This document shows positions 1 through 10,830 of a stretch of DNA of 64,000 bases, one piece after another. The notes beneath the pieces were generated by a model, which was given only the letters and a program-made list of their open reading frames with translations, was not told the origin of the DNA and searched no databases. Both the position numbers and the translations under genes were made by a program. Location: positions 1,736,001 through 1,800,000 of the forward strand of contig JAEOAD010000055.1 in assembly GCA_036365145.1 (NCBI GenBank), given 5' to 3'. This stretch comes from Orientallactaga sibirica. Taxonomy: Eukaryota; Chordata; Mammalia; Rodentia; Dipodidae. Each line of letters starts with the position of its first letter. The first letter of the stretch is position 1.

Positions 1-290
1 TTGATGCACTGCCCTTAGCTCAGGTGGCCTTGAAGGACCAGAGACCATCTGAGTACCCTCCCTTAGACAATCCTGGCTGAAGAAGCCTATTCTGAACAAG
101 GACACAAACAGCTACAAGTTCCTTGTCTACAGCACCTGGTCCAGTCTGCTTTTCTTAGGATCCTCCTTATAAACTTACACCCCAGCCTGGCTCAGCGTTT
201 CAGCCTTCATCCCGCCGGAAGGCTGCTGGCTGTTTCTCTCAATAAACAGTCTGTCTGTAGAGATCAAGTCCCATGTTCTCTTTTGCTTTT
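1..290 (+). mobile_element. Probable retroviral LTR fragment (class undetermined)
   Basis: There is a TATA-like TATAAA at about 169 and an AATAAA at about 241, followed by a T-rich segment (282-312). This spacing is typical of U3-R of an LTR. The left end is cut by the window, and no internal retroviral coding sequence is seen to the right. It sits in P4HA3 intron 1, antisense to the gene. Confidence 0.45.
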
Positions 291-324
291 CTCTTACACT
301 TTCCTTATACGCTCGACCAGCATT

Positions 325-415
325 TCACGTGGGTGCTGGGGATTGAACTCGGGTCCTCATGCTTGCAAAAAAAAAAAAAAAAAAAATTTTACCCACTGAG
401 CCATCTCCACAAGCC
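325..415 (-). repeat. tRNA-derived SINE remnant split by poly(A)
   Basis: It reads as the reverse complement of a tRNA-like SINE head (gggtgctggggattgaactc, then acccactgagccatctcc). A run of about 20 A at 366-386 sits where the middle of the tRNA region should be. Confidence 0.6.
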
Positions 416-609
416 CTCCCCATGGATCGGCGTCACCACATTCCACACTGTGTCCGTGGCAGTGTGACACCGATCCTGGAGGACCCACCTAGCTCGCCAG
501 GGTACTTGTGAAAGCCCAGCTGGGTTCTAGAATCACACCTCGCCCACATTCTTGCACAGTGTATGGGGGGAAGAGAAAATGGAAGGAGGGAGGGAGAGAC
601 CACCACATC

Positions 610-1150
610 AACACCAGCTCTCCCACACCCCTGTCCCGGTGGCGCAGGGTCCCCCCACGGTACGGGGTGGGCACCCCCTCCGCATGCCCTGGACTGTCCC
701 TCCGCCCTTTCCCGCATCACCTGGTCAGGTCCCGCAGCCGCGCCTCCTCCCCGCGCAGGTAGCGCTTGAGCGTCCCCAGCAGCCGGCGCTCGGGCGCCAG
801 GGCGCGCGCTACGCTCGTCAGCGCCGAGAACGTGTCGCCCCGCGCCGCAGCCCCGGGCCGCTCCCCGGCCCCGAGCGCCAGCACGGCCAGCACCGCCGCC
901 AGCCGCGCGCCCGGGCCCATCGCCGTCGGTCTCCGGGCCTCGCGCCCTCCCTCGCCCGCCCGCCCGCCTGCCTGCCGCTCCCCGCCCTCGCCCGCCCGCC
1001 CGCCGGGGCGCGTCTCTTCCCGCCTCTCCGCTCCTCGGCGCGCGCCCCGGTGCCCGCCCGCCTGTCCGTCCTCCCGCCTCGAAATCGCGCTTCTCCACTG
1101 CCGGGTCACACTCGGGGAAACTGAGGCAGGGCGTGCGGGCGAGCACTGAA
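610..1150 (-). promoter_or_regulatory. P4HA3: CpG island and probable P4HA3 promoter/5' UTR
   Basis: The stretch is very G+C rich with many CG dinucleotides, including repeated CCCGCC units at about 950-1010, in otherwise A+T-rich DNA. It covers P4HA3 exon 1 and its upstream side (921-1130). I see no TATA box close to the start, which fits a CpG-island promoter with dispersed initiation. C-runs on the plus strand mean G-runs on the transcribed gene's sense strand, so G-quadruplexes are possible. The exact transcription start cannot be read from the sequence. Confidence 0.75.
721..920 (-). CDS. P4HA3: P4HA3 exon 1 (partial gene): prolyl 4-hydroxylase subunit alpha-3, N-terminus
   Basis: The product is the catalytic alpha-3 subunit of collagen prolyl 4-hydroxylase. 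It pairs with P4HB (PDI) in the ER lumen and hydroxylates X-Pro-Gly prolines in procollagen using Fe(II), 2-oxoglutarate and ascorbate. Only the first coding exon is present: 66 codons plus 2 nt. It starts MGPGARLAAVLAVLALG, a Leu/Ala-rich signal peptide (about residues 1-25). The start of the P4HA N-terminal domain follows (FSALTSVARALAPERRLLG, then a basic RYLRGEEARLRDLTR stretch). The exon ends AG|GTGATG, a good donor, after LRDLTR. The match to human P4HA3 is recognised from memory and is close throughout. The start was chosen because it is the conserved one, although the frame stays open upstream to an ATG ending at 1109. The 2OG-oxygenase domain lies to the left, outside the window. Confidence 0.93.
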
Positions 1151-1392
1151 TTTCACTGGTCGGATGCCTGCGCCCAAGATTTCACCACCCGAGCAGTGGA
1201 AGTGACACAAATACCCCTGGATCCTGATGGGGAAAGAAATCCAGACGCAATGGTGTTGGTGCTGAAGGGCACATGGGGAAGGAGGTGGTGGTGGTGGGGG
1301 GATGCTTCGCGGAGACCCGCCTGACCTCTGAGTGAAGCTCTGGGTCTAGGCCACTGAACAAAACGCATGGAATCGCTTGGAAAGTGCGGTTA

Positions 1393-1582
1393 TTGGCCTG
1401 TGAAGATGGCTTAGCCGTTAAGACGCTTGCCTGCAAAGCCAAAGGACCCAGGTTCGAGTCTCCAGGACCCAATGTAAACCAGATGCATAAGGTGGTGCGT
1501 GCGTCTGGAGTTTGTTTCCAGTGGTTGGAGGCCCTGCTGGGCCCATTCTCTCTCTCTCTCGAATAATTAATGTAATAAAATA
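1393..1582 (+). repeat. DIP-type tRNA-derived SINE
   Basis: It has an A-box-like gatggcttagccgttaag, a B-box ggttcgagtctcc, the conserved tail unit ending in cccattctctctctc, and an A-rich end. This is the copy nearest the P4HA3 promoter. Confidence 0.85.
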
Positions 1583-1689
1583 TTTTTTAAGTGTTGTTAT
1601 TATATCTACTAGGCTACTTGCTCCTTTCTCCTGGTACTCGTTTCCCAGGCAATATTCATTCGTGTACTCATTCTTTGGACAAATTTATC

Positions 1690-1806
1690 TTTCTTTTAAA
1701 AATTTTTTTATTGATAACCTCCATTCATACACAAAAATGTTCTCTGATCATAATTTCCTCCTACCATCCTCTTTTATCTCCTCTATCCCCCCCACCAATG
1801 AACCTT
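1690..1806 (-). mobile_element. L1 3'-end fragment
   Basis: The reverse complement resembles the rodent L1 3' terminus (pyrimidine-rich, ending in ...gttatcaataaaaa). A related terminus is seen at 4795-4912, 9368-9500 and 47200-47325. Confidence 0.55.
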
Positions 1807-1840
1807 TCTTTTTTTATTATTTTATTATTTTTATGGTTTT

Positions 1841-2013
1841 TAAAAAATGTATTTTATTTATTTATTTGAGAGAGAGAAAGAGGCAGAGAGAGAGAGAGAC
1901 AGAGAATGGTTACACCAGGGCCTCCAGCCACTGTAAATGAACTCCAGATGCATGTGTCCCATTGTGCATCTGGTTTACATGGGTTCTGGAGAGTAGAACT
2001 GGGATCCTTTAGC
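1841..2013 (-). repeat. DIP-type SINE, 5' truncated
   Basis: It has the reversed A-rich tail, a (GA)n stretch, and ccagggcctccagccactg. It breaks off at gatcctttagc before the tRNA head and abuts a B1 piece. Confidence 0.8.
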
Positions 2014-2018
2014 TTTTT

Positions 2019-2087
2019 TTAGACTTCAGAGTGAATTCCAGGTCAGCCTGGGCCAGAGTGACACCCTACCTCGAAAAACAAAAACAG

Positions 2088-2122
<35 letters not shown>

Positions 2123-2124
2123 AT
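2019..2124 (+). repeat. B1 3' half with (AAAT)n tail
   Basis: Only the right half of B1 remains (gaattccaggtcagcctggg to cctacctcgaaaaac). It is followed by about 10 AAAT units at 2083-2124. Confidence 0.75.
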
Positions 2125-2172
2125 AGTCATCTCACTCTGGTCCGAATGGCAGCCATCAAAAAATCAAATTAC

Positions 2173-2426
2173 AGGGCTAGAGAGATGGCTTAGAGGTTAA
2201 GGCGCCTGCCTGCTAAGCCTAAGAACCCGGTTCTAATCTCCAGGTCCCACGTTTAGCCAGATGCAAAATGACGCACTTGACCACAAGGGGGCGCACACAT
2301 CTGGATTTCATTTGCAGCAGCTGAGAGGCTGCTGGCAGGCCATCTCTATCTGTCTCCCTCTCCCTCTCTGTCTGTCTCTCTCTGTATCTCTCTCCAAAAA
2401 TAAATAAAATAATAAAAAAATTTTTA
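2173..2426 (+). repeat. DIP SINE, long subfamily
   Basis: It carries the long-form markers: cctgctaagcctaagaac, an altered B-box, cacaagggggcgcacacatc, and gcagctgagaggctgctgg. Confidence 0.85.
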
Positions 2427-2437
2427 AATCAAATTAC

Positions 2438-2630
2438 AGAGCTGGCTTAGTGGTTAAGGCACTTGCCTGTGAAGCCTACAGACCCTGGTTTGATTCTCCC
2501 GGTCTCATGTAAGCCATATGCACAAGGAGGTGTATGCATCTGGAGTTCTGCAGTGGCTAGAGGGCCTGGCACGCCTATTATCTATCTTTCTCTTTCCCTC
2601 TGTCTTTAATAAATAAAAATTTAAAACTTT
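2438..2630 (+). repeat. DIP SINE, short form
   Basis: The head is degraded (gagctggcttagtggttaag), the B-box is ctggtttgattctcc, and the tail is taataaataaaaa. Confidence 0.8.
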
Positions 2631-3264
2631 TTTTTAAAAGTCCCGATTTGTCTTTTAGACTATGGTGTATCAGGGTCAGCTGTTTTCAATGCCTTTACAA
2701 TGCTATTGTGTACACCGATTGGCCAGCTTTGGATGTGGACAGTGGTCTATCCCATATGTCAGTACTCAAGCTTATGTGATGCTATTTAACATCGAATCCA
2801 CCCATGCCCAGCTCAGAAGTGAGCCAGGAATTATGGAGTTTCCCTCTTGAGACTTCCTGCCTCTGAGGGCTGATACTTGCCAGTCTCTTAAGGTCCCTCT
2901 GGCCAGAAACCCAGGGCTTGTTACCCCACTCTACCATTTACTTCTTAGGATCACATACATCTGGGGCCAAGTACCATGATAGAGTCCCCAAACACCTGCT
3001 CCATGCATTCTGCCTAGATTGTATGACTGTGCATAGTGGGCAGGACAGGGTAAATACATCTGTTTCATCTTTCCTGCAATGAGAACTCCCTACAGCATAG
3101 TAATTGACTTTGATTCTTTATTAGGGAAGTCATTTTGAAGTCACTTCTAACCACAGAGGTCCAAGTTTAACTAAAGTCATACCAAGATAAAACTTAACTG
3201 AAGTATGATACAAGTGCTAATAATTGTGATGTTGATTTTTAGAATCTTTATTGTTATTATTAAC

Positions 3265-3295
<31 letters not shown>

Positions 3296-3622
3296 TGAGG
3301 CAAGCTCATGCTCTCCTCTACAGGAGTGAAGTGGACATTAACACCCTCAATATCCTTTGGCCTTGCAGGTGGCTCAGTTACGGTTCTCTCCAGCAACTGA
3401 GTAGAAATGTTATTAAAATATAACCTGAAACAGCCACAAACATCATTCGAATCTATTTACATTCAAATAAAAAAATTAAAATTTTAGGAGAATCTGAGGC
3501 ATTCTCATAGTGCCCCCTGGTGGGACTCAGAAGCCAGCTCACATTCACCATCGTTAAACACATTTGCTGGTGTTTGGCAAAAGGATTTATTTAAATTACT
3601 AATTATTAATGAATTAATTACT

Positions 3623-3921
3623 GTACAGTCAGTCCTCCATATCCATGAGTACCACCTCTGTAGCTTTAATCAAGTTTTTAGAAATATGGCAGAAAAATTA
3701 TGACACATGTACAGACATATCATTATCCCCCAAACAATACATTATAGCACCATGTACATCGTATAAGGTGTTATTATGAGTAATCTAGGGATAGTTTAAA
3801 GTGTATAGGAGGATGCATGTCAATTGTATGCAAACACAGGGCCATTTTGTAAGGGACTTGAATATTGATCAGGTTTTAATACCTATGCGGATCTCTGTGG
3901 TGACTGAGGGATGGTTGTATA
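3623..3921. mobile_element. MER2-like Tigger DNA transposon fossil
   Basis: The left end, cagtcagtcctccatatcc, and the right end, with gagggatggttgta, are inverted-repeat termini matching the Tc1/mariner-type MER2/Tigger pattern (cag..gccctccgtatcc). The interior has the typical aagggacttga motif near 3850. It is about 300 bp, noncoding and ancient. Confidence 0.7.
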
Positions 3922-4185
3922 TATCTCTTCTTAACCTAGAACAGAAACTATGGCACTGTTCTTTGTCCCCGGAGCCCAGTGTTCATTCATTCATTCAGCC
4001 TTGGCTCCCAAGGATGCAATAGAGGATCAAATGGACTCTCTGCCCTGAGTCCTTAGAATCAAGTACTGGAAACAGAAAAGCAAAGGGCCATGCATCTTTT
4101 CCCTTCCTTTTCTCTTCTCTTACTCTTCCCTTCCATTTCCCTCTCTTTCTCCTTTTTCTCTTCTCTCCCTCTCCTTGCTCTTTTA

Positions 4186-4296
4186 AGGGAGATAGGATCT
4201 AACTCTGTATCCCAGGATGGCCTTAGACTTGTGGCAATCCTCCTGCTTCAGCCTCCTGAATGTTGAGATTATAGGCACAAGTCACCACACTTGACT
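4186..4296 (-). repeat. Old B1/proto-B1
   Basis: It is diverged, with agataggatctaactctgta and cctcctgcttcagcctcctg. It is preceded by a pyrimidine-rich tract at 4095-4180. Confidence 0.65.
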
Positions 4297-4347
4297 GCAC
4301 AAATCCTTTAATGTGAGTGAAATAGTTTCATTAAAAGGATAAGGTGT

Positions 4348-4566
4348 GGGCTGGAGAGATGGCTTAGCGGTTAAGGCACTTGCCTGCGAAGCCTAAGGAC
4401 CCATGTTCAACTCTCCAGATCCCATGTGAGCCAGACACACAAGGTGACGGAAGCACACAAGGTCACACATGTGCACAAGGTGGCACACGCGTCTGGAGTT
4501 TGAGTATACTGGCTGGAGGCCCTAGCGCATATTCTGTTTCTCTTACTCTCTCATAAAAAGGGGGGG
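4348..4566 (+). repeat. DIP SINE
   Basis: The head is intact (gggctggagagatggcttag). The middle contains duplicated cacaaggt units, making it longer than the standard copy. Confidence 0.85.
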
Positions 4567-4794
4567 GGCAGTCTGTTGGGCTTGCCTCTAGGAAAAAAAA
4601 AAGTATAAGGTGTTACTTGCTATAAAGGAGGGAGTGCAGGGACCTATAGAAGCCACTTTCTTGGGCCCAAATTCAGAGATCTGTTCAGAAAAAGCATCCC
4701 AGCACATGGAGGGAAGTAGCATAATGAGGACGGGAAGCATGAAGGACAGGCTGGCGGGACAGTGCAGGCTCTCCTCTACTAATGAATTCAAGTT

Positions 4795-4912
4795 TTATTT
4801 ATTTATTTTTATTGACAACTTCTTTAATTGTAGACAATATCCCATGGTACTTCCCTCCCTCTCCCCACTTTCCCCTTTGAAACTTCACTCTCAATCATAT
4901 GCCCTCTCCCTG
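4795..4912 (-). mobile_element. L1 3'-end fragment
   Basis: It reads, reversed, as the rodent L1 terminus with the attgtagacaatatcccatg block. The same block recurs at 9400. Confidence 0.65.
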
Positions 4913-4925
4913 AATTCAAGTTTTT

Positions 4926-4937
4926 AAAATATATATT

Positions 4938-4976
<39 letters not shown>

Positions 4977-4992
4977 TTTGAGAGAAAGAGGC

Positions 4993-5039
<47 letters not shown>

Positions 5040-5203
5040 CAGAGGGAGAGAATGGGCACACCAGGGCCTCCAGCCACTGCAAACGAACTCCAAATACATG
5101 TGCCCCCTTGTGCATCTGGCTTACATGGGTCCTGGAGAACTGAACCAGGGTCCTTTGGCTTTGCAGGCAAGCACCTTAACCACTAAGCCATCTCTCCAAC
5201 CCT
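4926..5203 (-). repeat. DIP SINE with expanded (TTTA)n and (GA)n
   Basis: The tail holds about 10 TTTA units (4938-4979), followed by about 60 bp of GA-rich sequence. The tRNA head ends at 5203. Confidence 0.87.
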
Positions 5204-5211
5204 CCCGCACC

Positions 5212-5356
5212 TTTTTTATGAGACAGGATCTCACTCTATAGCCTAGGCTGGCCTGGAACTCACTTTGTATTCCAGAGTAACCTTGCATTCTTGGTGATCC
5301 TCCTGCCTCAGCCTCATAAATGGTAGGATTACACGCATGAGCCACTATACCCAACT
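5212..5356 (-). repeat. B1 SINE
   Basis: It is full length with moderate divergence. The head is reversed as ccactatacccaac. Confidence 0.8.
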
Positions 5357-5369
5357 TCACCAATACTTT

Positions 5370-5515
5370 TTTGTTTTTTTTCAAGGTAGGGTCTCACTCT
5401 AGCTCAGGCTGACCTGGAATTCACAATGTCTCAGGTGGCCTTGAACTCACGGTGATCCTCCTACCTCTGCCTCCCAAGTGATGGGATTAAAGGTGTGTGC
5501 CACCACGTCCCATCC
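5370..5515 (-). repeat. B1 SINE
   Basis: It runs from caaggtagggtctcactcta to ccaccacgtccc. It is in tandem with the previous B1, in the same orientation. Confidence 0.85.
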
Positions 5516-5636
5516 TCCAAATACTTTAATATGTATGAGATAGCTCAATTAAAATCATAAACAGAACACTTTGGGGTGTAGATATGTTCTCTACCTTGTT
5601 TGTAGAGATGGTTTCTTAGTCCTAAACAAATGTCAG

Positions 5637-5776
5637 ACTGGGCGTGGTGTTGCACACCTTTACCTGGGAGGGCAAGGTAGGAGGATTGCTGTGAGTTTGA
5701 GACCACCCTAAGACTATGTAGCAAATTCCAGGTCAGCCTGGGCTACAGTGAGACCCTGCCTGAAAAAGCCAAAACA
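5637..5776 (+). repeat. B1 SINE
   Basis: It starts ctgggcgtggtg and ends cctgcctgaaaaagcc. A few bases are missing after cacctttac. Confidence 0.83.
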
Positions 5777-5863
5777 CATATCAAAATATATCAGAGTGTG
5801 TATGATATATGAAATTTGTCATATCATGTGTCAAGAAAACTCTGAAAAGTGGGAAAAAAGACA

Positions 5864-6056
5864 GCTGGAGAGATGGCTTAGTTGTTAAGACACTTGCCTA
5901 CAAAGACAAAAGACCCAGGTTTGATTCCCCAGGACCCATGTAAGCCAGATGCACAAGGTGGTGCATGTGTCCGGGGTTCATTCACAGTGGCTAGAGACCC
6001 CGAGGTGTCCATTCTCTGTCTGCCTCTTTTTCTCTCTCAAAGAAATAAGTAATTTA
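5864..6056 (+). repeat. DIP SINE
   Basis: It runs from agctggagagatggcttag to a short aaagaaataag tail. Confidence 0.85.
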
Positions 6057-6084
6057 AAAAATTTAAGTGTAAAAAAAAAGAAAT

Positions 6085-6510
6085 GGGGTCTCTTTGCCCT
6101 CTCCTTGGATCTAGGAAGGGTATATGGCTTTCTTTGGCCAACAGTTGGCAACAGAAAGCGCCGGTGTACCCATTCTGAGCACAGGCCTCTGGAGGTTCTG
6201 TCTACTTGAGTTCTCTTTGACCCCTGCATAGGCGCCCATGTGAACAGGCCTAGGCTAGCCTGCTACAATACAGACCACATGGCCCAGGGCTCAGCCAACA
6301 CAGGTGAAAGTCATCCTAAATTAACCTAAATTGAACTGACAAGCTGACCTCTGGTGGATTAGAGAATTCAACCAGGCCCAGGTTCAGCTGGCCTTGGTCA
6401 AAATTGCCTATCCACACAATTATGAGATGCAGAAATCATTGCTTTTTTTTTGTGCCAAATTTTTCAGCCTGATTTGCAGCAAAAGTTGACTGATAGAGAA
6501 ATTGGTGTAT
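6085..6510 (+). mobile_element. MLT1-type LTR (ancient ERVL-MaLR)
   Basis: Landmarks appear in MLT1 order: atggctttctttggccaac, ggctagcctgctac near 6255, caaaattgcctatccacac, and an end with gcagcaaaagttgactgata. It is strongly diverged, so it is likely older than the rodent radiation. Confidence 0.65.
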
Positions 6511-6523
6511 GAAAGTCAGATTT

Positions 6524-6766
6524 AAAAAATATATTTTCTATTTATTTATTTGAGAGAAAGAGAGCAAGAAAGAGAAAGAGACAGAAAAAGAGAGAGAGAA
6601 AGAGAGAGAGAGAGAATGGGTGCGCCAGGGCCTCCAGCCACTGCTAACAAACTCCAGATGCAGGCATCACCTTGTGCATCTGGATTATGTGGGTCCTAGG
6701 GAATTGAATCTGGGTCATTAGGCTTCACAGGCAAGCTCCTTAACCACTAAGCCATCTCTCTAGCCC
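6524..6766 (-). repeat. DIP SINE
   Basis: It has a long GA-rich internal stretch (6552-6615). The head ends agccatctctctagccc. Confidence 0.85.
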
Positions 6767-6982
6767 TTAAATATATATTTTTATTTACTTATTTGCAAGT
6801 TGAGAGACACATACATACAGAGAGAATGGGTGTGTCAGGGCCTCTTGCTACTTACTGCAAATGAACTCCAGATGCATGTACCATTTTGTGCATCTGGCTT
6901 TACATGGGCACTGGGGAATCAAATGTAGGCTGGCAGGCTTTGCAAGCAAGTACCTTTAACTACTGAGCACCCCCTCAGCCCT
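6767..6982 (-). repeat. DIP SINE, older
   Basis: It abuts the previous copy directly. It is diverged, with ctttaactactgagcac in the head. Confidence 0.78.
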
Positions 6983-7014
6983 GAGATGTTATTTTTTTAG
7001 TTTTTTTTTAAAAA

Positions 7015-7157
7015 TTTTTCGAGATAGGGTTTCACTCTAGTCCAGGCTGATCTGGAATTCACTTTGTAGTCTCAGGGTGGCCTCAAATTTACGGCGATCC
7101 TCCTACCTTTGCCTCCTAAGTGCTGGGATTAAAGGTGTGCGCCACCACGCCTGGCTA
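7015..7157 (-). repeat. B1 SINE
   Basis: It is full length, and the head is intact as caccacgcctggc. Confidence 0.85.
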
Positions 7158-7495
7158 AAATGTTATTTTTTAACAGAACCCTAAAATTCATGTCACTGAC
7201 TTTGGGATTAGGGGTGGGTGGAGACAGGAAAATGGCAAGCAGTAAAGTTTAGAAGAAGGATGAGGAAATTATTGATGGAGGCTAGAGAAATGGTAATCTG
7301 TGACTCATGATGGCAAAAAAAATTGGCAAAATTTTGCCTGTGGTGACTTGGAAGATGGGGGTGAGGACACTTTAAACTCTTTCAGACCGATTTTAACAGA
7401 ATGTTGAAAGTGTCAGATGGGCGCCCCTAGCTGCATATGATAACTTTATAGTCAAGAGTACCAGTGAAAGGTAGACTGTGCAAACCTTGTTTGTG

Positions 7496-7644
7496 GCTGG
7501 GCATGGTGCCACATGCCCTCAATCCCAGCACACATGAAGCTGAGATTGGAGGATCACAGTATCTTGAGATCAAGACCAGCTGGGACTCCAGAGTGAGTTC
7601 CAGGTTAGGCTAAGCTAGTAGTGAGACCTTGCCTCAAACATACA
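7496..7644 (+). repeat. B1 SINE, diverged
   Basis: It runs from gctgggcatggtgcc to gagaccttgcctcaaa. Confidence 0.75.
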
Positions 7645-8054
7645 AAATTCACAAGCCAGCCCTTGGAATGGTTTGGCTCCCAATTTACCTAATCAGAATA
7701 ATCCCTCACAGGCAAGCTCAGAGGCTACCCAATCTAAATTATCCTTCCCAGGTGACTCTAGGGCCTGTCAAGTGCTATTCAATATCAACCACCGCAGCTT
7801 CTCGGAGAGAAAATCCCACCGAGTCTGGAAAGTCTTCCCTCTTCCACAGGAATGGCCACCGCTGCCGTGACTTTAGCTCCCACGATGGTTTCTGCTTTGG
7901 GGAATTTTGCTCCAACACCCTGCAATAACTCTGGGAGGCTTTACTTCAGCCAAGGGACCCTCAGGTGACCCACCCACACTCCAGCTTGAGACTCTGTCTC
8001 AAGGAAATAGATGAGTGAAAATAAGACATCCCATGGTCTTCTCTGGCCTCTGCA

Positions 8055-8165
8055 CACAGCGTGCACACCTGCACACAGCGTGCACACCTGCACACACATG
8101 TGCATATACTATGCACACATCACATACATGCTATACACACATATACATATATTTACATGTGCCAA
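8055..8165. repeat. CA-rich low-complexity sequence
   Basis: Irregular cacac/catac repeats contain a direct duplication of gcgtgcacacctgcacaca. Confidence 0.7.
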
Positions 8166-8177
8166 AACAAACAACTC

Positions 8178-8268
8178 AGCTTATAGTGCAGTTCACTGGT
8201 ATAGCACCTGTCTAACATGGACAAGGCCCTGGTATATAATCCTTTGCACTGAAAATAAAAAAACAAAG
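8178..8268 (+). repeat. ID-like SINE
   Basis: It is a short tRNA-like unit (agttcactggtatagcacc ... ggccctggtatataatcc) followed by an A-rich tail. Confidence 0.55.
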
Positions 8269-8505
8269 AGCCTGAGAGACAGCTCAGCAGTTAAGGCACT
8301 TGCCTGTGAAGCCTAAGAACTCATGTTCAAATCTCCAGGTCCCATGTAAGCCAGATGCACAGTGATGCAAGAACGCAATGTTGCACATGTGCACAAGGGG
8401 GCACACATGTCAGGAGTTCGTCTGCAGTGGCTGAAGGCCCTGGCATGCCCATTCTCTCTCCTTCTCTCTCTCTGCCTCCTGTCTCTCTCTCAAATAAATA
8501 AAAGA
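8269..8505 (+). repeat. DIP SINE
   Basis: It abuts the ID-like unit. The middle is extended (gatgcaagaacgcaatgttg), partly resembling the long subfamily. Confidence 0.83.
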
Positions 8506-8581
8506 AAAAATTCTGCTAAAAAAACTAAAAATTAAAAAGATTCTTCTCAGATTACACTTTAGTTCAAACTTGTATTATTAA

Positions 8582-8764
8582 AATTTAAAATATTTATTTG
8601 AGAGAAAGAGAGAGAATGGGCATGTCAGGGCCTCCAGACACTGCAAATGAACTCCAGGTGCATGTGCTTTCTTGTGCATCTGGCTTACGTGGGTCCTAGG
8701 GAATCAAACCTGGGTCCTAGGTTTTGTAGGCAAGCGCCTTAACCACTGAGCCATCTCTTCAGTG
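8582..8764 (-). repeat. DIP SINE
   Basis: The GA stretch is short. The head ends ccatctcttcagtgcc. Confidence 0.83.
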
Positions 8765-9367
8765 CCCCCCCTTTTCTTTTGCTCAGGGTTCATTATATGT
8801 TTTGACTCTACTCTGAGCACTGGAACCTTCACTGAGAGTCAATTCCAGCTCTCTCCAGGGAGCCCACAACCAACTGTGGGAGGGGTGTGGCCTCCACACA
8901 AACAGAACCTTTCTACACAGTGTGAGAAATACTGCAACAGAGATGGAAATAGAGACAGGGCCCCACTAAGCTTGGTTGGGGAGACAGGCTGGTGTTTGTG
9001 AAGGGGTGATGCTCCAAGGAGTTGGCACCAAAGAAGAGTCCAGCACTGAGCTTACAGGCTCAGCCTCTCCTTCCATGTTTTGTGTTACATTTCATGTCAG
9101 ACAGAAACCCCACCTTGTCCTACTTTGGGCTAGCACCACCATTTCTAGGGCTTATTAATTTCTGGATCCAGCATTCAAAAAACAAACTGTCCATAGAGGA
9201 ACATCAAGGTACCCATGACAGGATATATAGGGAACAGCAGCTGCACATTTAGACTGAGCAAAACCAAAGTGGCCTTTTATATAGCATTGTTTCTAAGAGC
9301 AACCAACATGTACTAGCTGCAGGAAGCAGATTTTGGATGAATGCAAGAAAGGACTCTACTAGCTTTT

Positions 9368-9500
9368 AAAGTTTTTATTTATTTTTTTATTGACATCTTC
9401 TTTAATTGTAGACAATATCCCATGGTACTTCCCTCCCTACCCCCACTTTCCCCTTTGAAATTTCACTCTCCATCATATCCCTCCCCCCTCTCAATCAGTT
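9368..9500 (-). mobile_element. L1 3'-end fragment
   Basis: It is nearly the same as the 4795-4912 fragment, including attgtagacaatatcccatg. Confidence 0.65.
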
Positions 9501-9551
9501 CTACTGGCTTTTAAAACCTTTTTTTTTTTTTTAATAGACAGCCTTCACCTT

Positions 9552-9758
9552 CTTAAATATATTTATTTACTTATTTGAGAGAAAGAGGCGGGGGGATGGA
9601 GGGCAGAATGGGTGCACCAGGGCCCCCAGCCACTGCAAACAAACTCCAGATGCATGAGCCCCCTTGTACATCTGGCTTACGTGGGTCCTGGAGAACTGAA
9701 CCAGGGTCCTTTGGCTTTGCAGGCAAGCACCTTAACTGCTAGGCCATCTCTCCAGCCC
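9552..9758 (-). repeat. DIP SINE
   Basis: It has a G-rich interruption (ggcggggggatggagggc) in place of the usual GA stretch. Confidence 0.83.
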
Positions 9759-10198
9759 CTCTACTGGCTTTTAGAACAAGACCAGCTTATCTTAGCAAGA
9801 TGTCACTAGAGGGATGCAAACACATCCTCATTTGTGGGGTACTGTGGGAAGTGAGAGCTAATTCCAGTGCAGAGTCTATGGCATCCCCAGTCCCACCACA
9901 CCATCATCCTTCTGCCATTCAGAAACTCCCATAAGCTCCACAACATACTACAGGGCTCTGACCACTCCCTTCCCTTCCCACACCAGCCTCACAATCTAGG
10001 AACAATGACACCAAGCCACTTGCTCTCTGCCATGTTCTTGCACTTTTGCTTGGGGCTTAATTCTCTGAACATGCCGCTGTGGTGGTCATGGGAACTGCTC
10101 ATCTTTTGCCTGCATCTTAAGTCCTGATTTTGTATATTAAATCCTATAGTGTCTCAAGGGAAGGATAGACCCTTTCCCATCTCCACTTACAGGAGATG

Positions 10199-10390
10199 TA
10201 ACTGGAGGAGGCGCATGCCTGCAAAGCCTAAGGACCCTGGTTCGATTCTCCAAGTTCCATGTAAGCCAGATGCACATGGTGGCGCATGTGTCTGGAGTTT
10301 GCTTGCAGTGGCTAGCGGCCCTGGTGTGCCCATTCTCTTTCTCTCTATCTCAAATAAATAAATAAACAAACAATTAAATAAAAATTTAAA
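10199..10390 (+). repeat. DIP SINE, altered head
   Basis: The A-box region is lost or scrambled. The B-box ctggttcgattctcc and everything after it are intact. Confidence 0.8.
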
Positions 10391-10395
10391 AAAGG

Positions 10396-10545
10396 AGCTG
10401 GGCATGGTGGCACACACCTTTAATCCCAGCACTTGGGAGGTAGAGGTAGGAGGATTGCTGTGAGTCTGAGGCCACTGTGAGACTCTATAGTGAATTCCAG
10501 GTCAGCCTGAGCTATGGTGAGACCCAACCTCAAAAAACAAAAAGC
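10396..10545 (+). repeat. B1 SINE
   Basis: It runs from gagctgggcatggtgg to acccaacctcaaaaaac. Confidence 0.85.
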
Positions 10546-10546
10546 A

Positions 10547-10830
10547 GGGCTGGAGAGATGGTTTAGCAGTTAAGGTGCCTGCCTGCTAAGCCTAAGAACG
10601 CTGGTTCCAATCTCCAGCGGTTCCAATCTCCAGGTCCCACATTTAGCCAGATGCAGTAATGCAAGGGCGCAATGCCACACTTGCCCACAAGGGGGTGCAC
10701 ACATCTGGATTTCATTCACAGCAGCTGAGGGACTGCTGGCACGCCCATCTCTATCTCCCTCCCTCTCCCTCTCTGTCTCTCTCTGTGTCTCTCCAAAAAC
10801 AAATAAAATAAAAAAATAAAATAAAATAAG
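10547..10830 (+). repeat. DIP SINE, long subfamily with duplicated B-box segment
   Basis: The 16-base unit ggttccaatctccagc occurs twice in a row (about 10611-10632). The 36028 copy has the same duplication. Confidence 0.85.

Noticed and set aside
433..1146. Long alternative frames through the CpG island, including a 237 aa minus-strand frame and a 190 aa plus-strand frame
   Set aside because: High G+C leaves stops rare. Only the frame giving MGPGARLAAV... matches a known protein (P4HA3 exon 1).
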